Source: Desulfovibrionaceae bacterium UBA3823 | Lineage (GTDB): Bacteria > Desulfobacterota > Desulfovibrionia > Desulfovibrionales > Desulfovibrionaceae | Assembly: GCA_002369295.1 (NCBI GenBank) | Contig: DFDR01000007.1 | Coordinates: forward strand, 3,996 to 9,437 | Reading direction: 5' to 3' | Length of the DNA stretch: 5,442 nt | Shown: piece by piece, positions 1 through 5,442 of the stretch | Position numbering within the stretch: position 1 is the stretch's first letter | Layout of the letters: the number at the start of each line of letters is the position of its first letter | Program-made: the position numbers and the translations under genes | Notes under the pieces: generated by a model | Told to the model about the DNA's origin: nothing | Databases searched by the model: none | Seen by the model: only the letters and a program-made list of their open reading frames with translations

Positions 1-12
1 CCCGGCCGGGGG

Positions 13-3000
13 CTAGGACAGGGATGTGCCGCAGAAGGGGCAGAAGCGGGCGTCCTCGCTGGGGATGGCGTGGCCGCAGGCCTCGTTGGGACAGACCTTG
101 GGCACGGGCCCGAGCTCGACCAGGAGCTCGCCCTCGCGCACGGGAACCATCTTCTTGTTCTCCTTGAAGTCGGCTGTCTTGAGCACGCGCTTGACGATGC
201 CGTCGCAGGGGGCGAGCACGGCCTTTTCCTGCTTCATGATGGAGACGTTGAAGATTTCCTCGCCCTTCTTCACGATGTCGCCGGGCGCCACGTACATGAC
301 CCAGAGGTCGCCGTTGCTCGGGCTCGGCACCTGGTAGACGTCGGAGGGATCGGCCATGGGCACGCCCTGCCCGTCCTGGCCCGCGGGCTGCGCGAGCTGG
401 ACCTCGGCGTTCATGAACTCGGAGTCGAGCACGAAGCGCACCACGCTCATGCCGGCCGCGTTGGGCCTGGAGATGGCGAGCATCTGCAGGGTGTGGGGCT
501 TGCCGTCGGATTCCTGGAAGTTGATGGTCTCGCCCACCTCCATGCCCTCGAACCAGGTGTTCAGGGGCAGGCAGTTGGGGTCGCCGAACTTGTTCTGGAA
601 GCGTATCGTCTTGAGCGCGTCGCCGGGGAAGTTGAGGTACATGACGTACTCTTCGTCCGTGGGGGCGCGGCGAAGCATCTTTTCGCACTCGGCGCGCTCC
701 CTGGCGAGGTTCACGTCGGGCAGGGTCTCGAGCGGGGATGCCTCGGTGCGCTCGGCAACGGCCTTGCGCCAGTCGCGGCCAAAGGCGCTCTCGTAGACCC
801 AGTCCGGCGGGAAGCCGAGCGGAAGGCGGCCGAACCTGCCGAGCAGGAGGTTGCGGAAGGCGTCGTTGCAGTCGCGGTAGACCAGCAGGCGGGCCTGCTT
901 CATCTCGGCCGAGAGCTCGCTCTCCGGGGTGCGGGTGACTTCCTGCATGACCTCGAGCAGGTACTTGACCTCGTCGACCCCGCCGCGCTTGAAGGCGCCG
1001 GTGACGCCAAGGAAGGCGGTGTTCCAGGTGATCTGGCTGCCCGGGGTCACGTCGTGGTAGCGCACGATCTTCCTCGTCTGCTCGAGGAAGCGCAGCATGT
1101 AGGGAAGCAGGTGGATGTGGCCCTGCTTCATGGCGCCCTCCTGCGAGGAGGAGGTGGCGCCGCCGGGCATGCCGTGCCTGATGACGTCGTAGTCCACGCC
1201 CCTGAAGTAGGGCGAGCAGTACCTGTCGTAGTAGGGCATGAGCTGCTTGTTGACGAAGTTGGCGTCGCGCACGGCCTGCATGTCGAGGCCGGTTTCGAGG
1301 CCGAGCTCGTCCTCGAGATAGGCCACGAGGGACTGCACGTCGCCCTGGCCGTAGCTGCGCACCGAGGAGCCGAGGGCGGCGTCCAGAATCTGGCAGCCGG
1401 CCTTGGCGGCCGCGCCGCAGGCGGGCACGAAGAGGCCGTCGGTCATGTGGCGGTGGTAGTGCAGCACGAGCTCGGGCCAGGCCTTGCGGAGGCTGGCGAC
1501 GAGCTCCGCCATGAAGCGCGGCGGGCAGACGCCGGCCATGTCCTTGAGGCCGAGGATGATGTGGCGCGAGGCCTTGGCGGGATCCACGCCGAGCAGGCGC
1601 CCCATCATGCGCAGGATGTGCTCGGTGACGCCGAGGTAGTGCTGCACGTCGAAGCCCTTGGCCCAGGACATGGAGAGCGCGGGCTCGAAGACGCAGTCCC
1701 TGCGGTTCATGACCACTTCGGCGAAGGGCAGCATGTTCTCCACGTGGTTGAGGAAGTCGAAGCTGCGCACGATCTGGTAGTTGTCGCAGATCATTTCGCC
1801 CGTCACCTGCATGACGTTCCTGGGCTGGGGCTTGTAGCCGAGCACGTTGGTGGAGCGGACGAGCAGCTGCTTCAGGGTCTTGGGCGCGAAGTGGTTCCAC
1901 TCCTGCGCCTCCTTGAAGGGATAGGTCATGTTGGCCAGCATGGCCACGTGGAAGTGGGCGCCGCCGCCGTTCTCGATGGAGAAGAAGCCGGCGTTGTCGA
2001 GATAGGGGCCGATGAGGCGGTCCTCGGCAAGGCGCACGCGGTTGCTCGTGTTGGACTGGGTGATGTCGCGCGGGGTGGTGTCGGTGAAGTGGATGCGGCC
2101 GCTGTCCCTGACGTAGTCGAGCAGGGCCTCCCTGTCGCCGTGGGGATAGGGGCTGGGACGCCGGCGCGCCTCGAGGCTGATCTCGGGCATGGCCGGCTGG
2201 AAGGCGCCGAGCCTGGGCGTCTCGCGGGAGCGGTACTGGCCGAGGGACACGTAGGGATTGTAGCCCTTGGCGGAGATTTCGGCCACGAGGCGGGCCAGGC
2301 GCTCGCCTTCGGGCAGCAGGTCCTCGTACTGCATGAGCTCGGGATGCCGGTGCACGAAGTCCGTGGTGATCTCGCCCGTGCGGAAGTCGGGGTTCGCAAT
2401 GACCTGGCGGAAGAAGGGGATGGTGGTGTGCACGCCGCCCACGGCGTACTCGTCCAGGGCGCGGCTCATGATGCCGAGGGTCTTCTCCCAGTCGTGGGAG
2501 TAGGCGATGAGCAGGGCGCCGGCCGAATCGTAGTTGGCCGGGAAGTCGTAGCCTGCGGAGATGTTGGAGTCCAGGCGCACGCCGGGGCCGCCGGGGGAGA
2601 CGTAGCGGGTGATGACGCCGCAGTTGGGCGCGAAGTTCTCCTGGGGATTCTCGAGGTTGATGCGCACCTGCATGGAGACGTTGGAGGGCCTGAGGCTGTC
2701 TTCGCTGTAGCGCAGCTCCGCGCCGAAGGCGACGGCGATCTGCTCCTCCACGAGGTCGATGCCGTAGCGGCTTTCGGTGATGCCGTGCTCGACCTGGAGG
2801 CGGGTGTTGACCTCGATGAGGTAGGGGGTGCCGTCGGGCAGCACCAGGAACTCGACCGTGGCGAGGGAGTGGTAGCCCACCGCGCGCACCAGCCTGCGGG
2901 AGTAGTCCTTGAGGCGCTCGCGCAGCTCCCGCGTGACGCCGGGCCACGGGGAGGGAGTCACCTCCATGAGCTTCTGGTTGTTGCGCTGCACGGTGCAGTC

Positions 3001-3714
3001 GCGCTCGTCGAAGGCGAAGACGTTGCCGTAGCGGTCGGCCAGCACCTGAATCTCGATGTGGTGCACGTCGGCCAGGAACTTCTCCACGAAGAGCCGGGGG
3101 TTGCCGAAGGAGGCCTGGGCCATGGTGGAGGCCTTGAAGAAGGCGTCCTCCAGCTCGGCTTCGTTGCGGATGGCGAAGATGCCGCGGCCGCCGCCGCCGC
3201 CCTCGGCCTTGAGCATGATGGGAAGGCCTATCTCGCCGATGAGCCGGCGCGCCTCCTGGACGTCCACGGCGCCGTCGGAGCCCGGCACGACCGGAATGCC
3301 CAGCCTGCGGGCCACGGCGCGGGCCTGCACCTTGTTGCCGAGCAGGTTCATGGCCTCCTCGGTGGCGCCGATGAAGACGATGCCGTTCTCCTGGCACAGG
3401 GCCGGGAAGCGGCTGTCCTCCGACGCGAAGCCCCAGCCGGGATGGATGCCGACCATGCCGCGGCGCCGGGCCTTCTGCACGATGGTGTCGATGTCGAGGT
3501 AGGCGCGGGGGTCCGGGCCCAGAAGGAGCAGCTCCTGGGCCGTCGAGGCCGCAGGCGCGGTCTTGTCGACGTCGGTGGCGGTCATGGCCGCCACGGCATC
3601 GAAGCGCTCGCGGATGGAGCGGCAGATGCGGCGCGCCGGGATGCCGCGGTTGGCGACCAGAATGGTCTTGCCCTTGAGAAATTCCTGTACGTCCTTGAAT
3701 GTCTTGTTTGCCAT
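13..3714 (-). CDS. pyc: Pyruvate carboxylase, single-chain, with C-terminal zinc-ribbon-like extension
   Basis: This 1233-residue biotin enzyme should carboxylate pyruvate to oxaloacetate with ATP and bicarbonate in the cytoplasm, feeding anaplerosis and gluconeogenesis. Residues 15 to about 460 are the biotin carboxylase domain: HPGWGFASED (91-100), ATP-grasp loop GGGGGRG (172-178), ERDC (237-240), K248, and EVNTRLQVEH (301-310). From about 541 comes the carboxyltransferase barrel: DTTPRD (545-550) and Q553, the carboxylated-lysine motif GLKDMAG (K724), metal histidines H752 and H754 in HYHRH, and MPGGATSS (849-856). Residues about 990-1110 fit the allosteric/tetramerisation linker. The biotinyl domain ends the core, with acceptor K1161 in SIMKQEK. 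Bacterial single-chain Pyc is usually about 1150 residues; the excess is largely a tail with C1208, C1213, C1225 and C1228. The start has a good ribosome site 6 nt after birA. Family assignment is firm; pyruvate as substrate is inferred, because several motifs diverge from well-studied enzymes. Confidence 0.92.
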   Translation of the reverse strand: MANKTFKDVQEFLKGKTILVANRGIPARRICRSIRERFDAVAAMTATDVDKTAPAASTAQELLLLGPDPRAYLDIDTIVQKARRRGMVGIHPGWGFASEDSRFPALCQENGIVFIGATEEAMNLLGNKVQARAVARRLGIPVVPGSDGAVDVQEARRLIGEIGLPIMLKAEGGGGGRGIFAIRNEAELEDAFFKASTMAQASFGNPRLFVEKFLADVHHIEIQVLADRYGNVFAFDERDCTVQRNNQKLMEVTPSPWPGVTRELRERLKDYSRRLVRAVGYHSLATVEFLVLPDGTPYLIEVNTRLQVEHGITESRYGIDLVEEQIAVAFGAELRYSEDSLRPSNVSMQVRINLENPQENFAPNCGVITRYVSPGGPGVRLDSNISAGYDFPANYDSAGALLIAYSHDWEKTLGIMSRALDEYAVGGVHTTIPFFRQVIANPDFRTGEITTDFVHRHPELMQYEDLLPEGERLARLVAEISAKGYNPYVSLGQYRSRETPRLGAFQPAMPEISLEARRRPSPYPHGDREALLDYVRDSGRIHFTDTTPRDITQSNTSNRVRLAEDRLIGPYLDNAGFFSIENGGGAHFHVAMLANMTYPFKEAQEWNHFAPKTLKQLLVRSTNVLGYKPQPRNVMQVTGEMICDNYQIVRSFDFLNHVENMLPFAEVVMNRRDCVFEPALSMSWAKGFDVQHYLGVTEHILRMMGRLLGVDPAKASRHIILGLKDMAGVCPPRFMAELVASLRKAWPELVLHYHRHMTDGLFVPACGAAAKAGCQILDAALGSSVRSYGQGDVQSLVAYLEDELGLETGLDMQAVRDANFVNKQLMPYYDRYCSPYFRGVDYDVIRHGMPGGATSSSQEGAMKQGHIHLLPYMLRFLEQTRKIVRYHDVTPGSQITWNTAFLGVTGAFKRGGVDEVKYLLEVMQEVTRTPESELSAEMKQARLLVYRDCNDAFRNLLLGRFGRLPLGFPPDWVYESAFGRDWRKAVAERTEASPLETLPDVNLARERAECEKMLRRAPTDEEYVMYLNFPGDALKTIRFQNKFGDPNCLPLNTWFEGMEVGETINFQESDGKPHTLQMLAISRPNAAGMSVVRFVLDSEFMNAEVQLAQPAGQDGQGVPMADPSDVYQVPSPSNGDLWVMYVAPGDIVKKGEEIFNVSIMKQEKAVLAPCDGIVKRVLKTADFKENKKMVPVREGELLVELGPVPKVCPNEACGHAIPSEDARFCPFCGTSLS
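31..93 (-). other. Four-cysteine zinc-ribbon-like module at the C terminus of Pyc
   Basis: The codons for Pyc residues 1208-1228 carry the pattern C-X4-C-X11-C-X2-C, ending in CPFCG. This resembles the short zinc-ribbon modules found at protein ends. It follows the biotinyl domain by a short linker (LGPVPKV) and ends five residues before the protein's end. Metal binding is inferred from cysteine spacing only. Confidence 0.7.
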
Positions 3715-3720
3715 GAGCGC

Positions 3721-4524
3721 TTATCCTTCTCCTGAATCCGTGCCTTCTTCCTGGCTTCCCCGCGCAGGCGCGAGGCTTCCGCTCAGCCGCCTGATCTGGC
3801 GGCCATCCTGCTCGACAACGATTTCGCCTGCAGGGCCGATGCCAGACAGCCTGCCGGCGACGGACGAGGGGCCGTCCTCCAGCTCGACCGCACGGCCGCG
3901 CCAGAGAAGGAGGCGGTTCGCCAGGGCGAGCCACCCGCCGCACTCGTCAGCTTTATCAGTATAGACCGCATAAATGCCGTTTACAATAGCTTCCCAGACA
4001 GCGCCCAGCTCCGGCAGGGGGCGGCCCGGCAGGGCCTGGGCCAGCGAGCAGGCAGGCAGGGCCGTGCGCTCGCGCAGAACGCCGCGCTCCGGGCAGGACG
4101 CGACGTTCACGCCTATGCCCGCCAGCAGCACGTCCCCGCGCTCCTCGAGCAGGGTGCCGCAGACCTTGCCGAAGCGTCCCTGCGCCAGGACGGCCACGTC
4201 GTTGGGCCACTTGAGGCGCGGTTCATAGCCAAGGGACGCAAGGCCGAGGCAGACCCCGCAGCTTGCGGCCACGGCAGCCTCGGTGCCGAGGAAGGGCGCC
4301 TCCATGGGCAGGCGCAGGGCGCCGTAGACATTGCCGGCAGGCGAGGCCCAGCAGCGCCGGCGCTGGCCGCGGCCTGCCGTCTGGGACTCCGCGAGCAGGC
4401 TGGCAAAGGGGACAAGGGCGCCGGCATAGCCGGGCTCGCGGGCGCTGTCGAGCACCGACGCGACCTGGCCGACCCGAAAGACGCGAAAAGGGGGCATGGG
4501 AGACATGGGGGCTGGCCTAGGCAT
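3721..4524 (-). CDS. birA: Biotin-[biotin carboxyl carrier] protein ligase, monofunctional (no wHTH)
   Basis: The enzyme activates biotin with ATP to biotinyl-5'-AMP and transfers it to a lysine of an acceptor domain; the acceptor is probably the pyruvate carboxylase encoded next. From the chosen start it is 267 residues. The biotinyl-AMP loop is GRGQRRRCW (51-59), the active-site motif KWPND is at 105-109, followed by GRFGK (116-120) with the conserved lysine, and GIGVN at 136-140. Residues from about 208 to 252 fit the small C-terminal SH3-like domain. There is no room for the winged-helix DNA-binding domain of E. coli BirA, so it should not act as a biotin-operon repressor. The start is uncertain: in-frame ATGs occur at 4536, 4524, 4506 and 4497, none with a strong ribosome site. 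I chose 4524 because it overlaps the ybeY stop by 8 nt, as at the previous junction, and has a weak AGG five bases upstream. Upstream in-frame sequence is Lys/Arg-rich and probably not translated. Confidence 0.9.
   Translation of the reverse strand: MPRPAPMSPMPPFRVFRVGQVASVLDSAREPGYAGALVPFASLLAESQTAGRGQRRRCWASPAGNVYGALRLPMEAPFLGTEAAVAASCGVCLGLASLGYEPRLKWPNDVAVLAQGRFGKVCGTLLEERGDVLLAGIGVNVASCPERGVLRERTALPACSLAQALPGRPLPELGAVWEAIVNGIYAVYTDKADECGGWLALANRLLLWRGRAVELEDGPSSVAGRLSGIGPAGEIVVEQDGRQIRRLSGSLAPARGSQEEGTDSGEG
3725..3733 (-). promoter_or_regulatory. Ribosome binding site of pyc, within the last birA codons
   Basis: The coding strand reads AGGAGAAGG, ending 10 nt before the ATG at 3714. The bases also encode the final residues of BirA (GGA GAA GGA before TAA). 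Translation of pyc is therefore likely coupled to birA when both are on one message. Confidence 0.75.
3758..3775 (-). other. Possible GC-rich hairpin in the distal birA / pyc leader
   Basis: The minus strand can fold into a 7-bp stem (CCTCGCG with CGCGGGG, one G-T pair) around the loop CCTG, about 44 nt before the pyc start codon. It is flanked by direct GGAAGC-type repeats. No U tract follows, so it is not an obvious terminator. Stems of this size arise by chance in GC-rich coding sequence. Confidence 0.2.
3958..3986 (-). promoter_or_regulatory. Candidate sigma70-type promoter inside birA, reading toward pyc
   Basis: On the minus strand TTGTAA (3986-3981) and TATACT (3963-3958) are separated by exactly 17 bases. 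They match the -35 and -10 consensus at 4/6 and 5/6. They lie in an AT-rich island in an otherwise very GC-rich gene. The predicted transcription start is near 3951, giving a leader of about 237 nt before the pyc ATG. The birA codons here switch to A/T-ending ones (ATT, GTA, ATT, TAT, TAT, ACT, GAT, AAA), unlike the rest of the gene. This is a sequence match only. Confidence 0.45.
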
Positions 4525-5164
4525 GCCGGCCTGCATGCTCTGCAGCGACTTCTTCACCTTCTTGTTCACCTTCTTCTTCACCTGCAGCTTCACCCTGCGC
4601 CGCAGCCTTCTCTGCGGGCTTCTCTGCGGACTTCTCTGCAGCCAGTTCTCCCGCGGCCGCTTCGGCAAGATAGGCCAGGCCCGCGGCTTCGAGGAGTTCG
4701 GCAAAGGCGTCCATGGCCGGTCCGTGGTCGAAGCCGCAGACATGCCCCATGCCGTGGGCCAGCAGCCGCGCCAGGTGCGCGGCCTCAGGCTGGCCGTAGA
4801 GCAGGCTCTCGCGGACAAGGGTCTCGCTGGAGAGCGCCAGGGACGCCCTGCCCCCGAGCGGCCGTGCCGGAAAGGAGAGGACGTTGGTGGGGCCGGGCAG
4901 GCCCATGGCCCTGCGGTTCAGGGCAGCCATGGCGCCGTCGCCGGCAACGGCAAGCTCGACTGCCGAGGGGCAGCCGGGGCAGCGCCCTGCCCTGCAGAGC
5001 GCCTCCGCCCGCTCCCGCATGCGCGCGAGCATGCCTGCCAGCTCGCGCAGCGGAACGGGGAGCAGGGCCGATGCCTGCGGCGAGGCCGCGCGGACGTCGA
5101 TGCAGGAAGGCGCCTGGCCGCGGCCGGGACGCCCTGCCCTGCCCTGCCGGACTGGACTAGCCAT
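4517..5164 (-). CDS. ybeY: YbeY family endoribonuclease (rRNA maturation) with a charged C-terminal extension
   Basis: The product is 215 residues. YbeY is a cytoplasmic zinc metalloenzyme that acts in 16S rRNA 3'-end maturation and in removal of defective 70S ribosomes. The family signature HGxxHxxGxDH is present as HGMGHVCGFDH at residues 137-147, giving the three zinc ligands H137, H141 and H147. The upstream motif PTNVLSFP (92-99) matches the family's PT(D/N)VLSFP. The family usually runs 150-180 residues. Here residues from about 170 to 215 form an extra tail with three AEK repeats and then a Glu/Gly/Ala-rich acidic stretch. The middle is also odd: the family's GDI segment after the LSFP motif reads as ASL, and three cysteines cluster at 57, 62 and 65. 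The start is fixed by a strong Shine-Dalgarno. The start overlaps the upstream stop by 8 nt and the stop overlaps the likely birA start by 8 nt. Identification is secure; activity of this divergent copy is inferred. Confidence 0.9.
   Translation of the reverse strand: MASPVRQGRAGRPGRGQAPSCIDVRAASPQASALLPVPLRELAGMLARMRERAEALCRAGRCPGCPSAVELAVAGDGAMAALNRRAMGLPGPTNVLSFPARPLGGRASLALSSETLVRESLLYGQPEAAHLARLLAHGMGHVCGFDHGPAMDAFAELLEAAGLAYLAEAAAGELAAEKSAEKPAEKAAAQGEAAGEEEGEQEGEEVAAEHAGRHA
4546..4641 (-). repeat. 12-nt periodic repeat region in the 3' end of ybeY
   Basis: Eight consecutive 12-nt blocks can be laid out. On the plus strand, 4546-4593 holds four degenerate units ending in TTCAC (such as cttcttcttcac), 4594-4605 is a diverged unit, and 4606-4641 holds three close copies of ncttctctgcgg. 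Because 12 is a multiple of three, copy-number change would keep the frame. In the ybeY frame the units give AEK repeats followed by Glu/Gly-rich sequence; in the birA frame the same bases would give Lys/Val-rich sequence. It looks like local tandem duplication followed by drift. Confidence 0.75.
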
Positions 5165-5442
5165 GGCGTGCGCCTCCTCCGGCGTCCCTGTCCGGGGCGG
5201 GCTGGGCGCTCCTGAAGGCCTGCTCCACGAGATCGGCCAGACCGCCCGAGGCCGCCTGCCAGGCCTCGACGCCGGCAGGCTCGCCAAGGCGCAGGGGGCC
5301 GCCGTCGAGCAGGCTTTCTGCGCCGGCGCCAGCCTCGGGCGCGGGCGCGGCCGCGGACTTGGCCTGCACCGGCGCATCCGGCTGGCCGGCAGCCGGCGCG
5401 ATGCCGCGGGCATCGGCGGCCATGGCGCGGGCCTGGGCCTGG
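5157..5442 (-). CDS. C-terminal part of an unrecognised protein (5' end outside the window)
   Basis: The frame is open from the window edge to a TAG stop, giving 94 visible residues of a protein whose start is not shown. An internal ATG at 5423 is unlikely to be the true start, because the frame continues upstream as Gln/Ala-rich sequence. The visible part is a low-complexity Ala/Pro/Gly/Gln-rich stretch, then a short region that could be an amphipathic helix (GLADLVEQAFRSAQ), then a charged end. It has no catalytic motif, membrane segment or cysteine cluster. Its reality rests on consistently G/C-ending codons and on the stop overlapping the well-supported ybeY start by 8 nt, which suggests translational coupling. 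In many bacteria phoH or a 7TM-HD phosphohydrolase gene precedes ybeY, and this could be a divergent tail of such a protein, but nothing here proves it. Coding status is likely; function is unknown. Confidence 0.7.
   Translation of the reverse strand, partial: QAQARAMAADARGIAPAAGQPDAPVQAKSAAAPAPEAGAGAESLLDGGPLRLGEPAGVEAWQAASGGLADLVEQAFRSAQPAPDRDAGGGARHG
5173..5180 (-). promoter_or_regulatory. Strong ribosome binding site of ybeY
   Basis: The coding strand reads GGAGGAGG, followed by 8 nt and then the ATG whose first base is 5164. This near-perfect Shine-Dalgarno lies inside the end of the upstream gene. It decides the ybeY start, because the frame stays open further upstream but only as Arg/Pro-rich shadow sequence. 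Confidence 0.85.

Noticed and set aside
1..12. CCCGGCCGGG palindrome just after the pyc stop as a terminator
   Set aside because: Only 12 bases are visible; a 10-base GC palindrome without a usable stem-loop or U tract is not evidence of termination. The rest lies outside the window.
3181..3206. Run of GCC/GCG triplets resembling a microsatellite
   Set aside because: It encodes the conserved glycine-rich ATP-grasp loop of the biotin carboxylase domain, which explains the base pattern.
70..3735. A plus-strand open frame of 1221 codons antisense to almost all of pyc
   Set aside because: Its product is rich in Val, Ala, Gly, His, Leu and Glu with no recognisable domain. Long antisense frames are expected opposite GC-rich genes with strong codon bias, while the minus-strand frame has full Pyc motifs.
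3974..4520. Several plus- and minus-strand frames of 60-105 codons overlapping birA
   Set aside because: They are Arg/Pro/Ser-rich, lack ribosome sites and motifs, and lie inside a gene with clear biotin-ligase signatures.
4525..4818. A birA start as far upstream as 4818, adding 98 residues
   Set aside because: The added sequence is Arg/Lys/Pro-rich, has no wHTH character, and lies wholly inside ybeY in another frame. Only the short N-terminal choice (4536 to 4497) remains open.
5165..5413. A ybeY start at 5413 giving 298 residues
   Set aside because: The extra N terminus is Arg/Pro-rich shadow sequence of the upstream gene, and the strong GGAGGAGG site points to 5164.

Overview
The window is GC-rich, gene-dense bacterial DNA with every supported gene on the minus strand, so it reads from position 5442 down to position 13. 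The gene set, the divergent pyruvate carboxylase and the base composition suggest a deltaproteobacterial sulfate reducer of the Desulfovibrio type. This is recognition of protein style, not a database result.

Layout in transcription order: (1) 5442-5157, the 3' end of a gene whose start lies outside the window; only an Ala/Pro-rich C-terminal tail is visible and I do not recognise it. (2) 5164-4517, ybeY, an endoribonuclease of 16S rRNA maturation and ribosome quality control, with an unusual charged C-terminal tail encoded by a 12-nt periodic repeat. (3) 4524-3721, birA, a biotin-protein ligase without the DNA-binding N-terminal domain. (4) 3714-13, pyc, a full-length single-chain pyruvate carboxylase of 1233 residues carrying an extra C-terminal four-cysteine zinc-ribbon-like module. 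No RNA gene, mobile element or CRISPR array is visible, and no stretch of 300 bases lacks a gene.

The genes are packed as an operon. The first two junctions are 8-nt overlaps of the form ATGNCTAG, and birA is separated from pyc by 6 nt, with the pyc ribosome binding site inside the last birA codons. The clear functional pair is birA-pyc: the ligase lies directly upstream of the enzyme it most likely biotinylates. Pyc would then make oxaloacetate from pyruvate, bicarbonate and ATP for anaplerosis and gluconeogenesis. An AT-rich island inside birA looks like a sigma70-type promoter and could let pyc be transcribed apart from ybeY.

The window looks mainly like a housekeeping region. I see no new multi-gene system. 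The points worth a second look are the zinc-ribbon tail and non-canonical biotin acceptor of Pyc, its altered carboxyltransferase motifs, the internal promoter candidate, and the ybeY repeat tail with its cysteine cluster.
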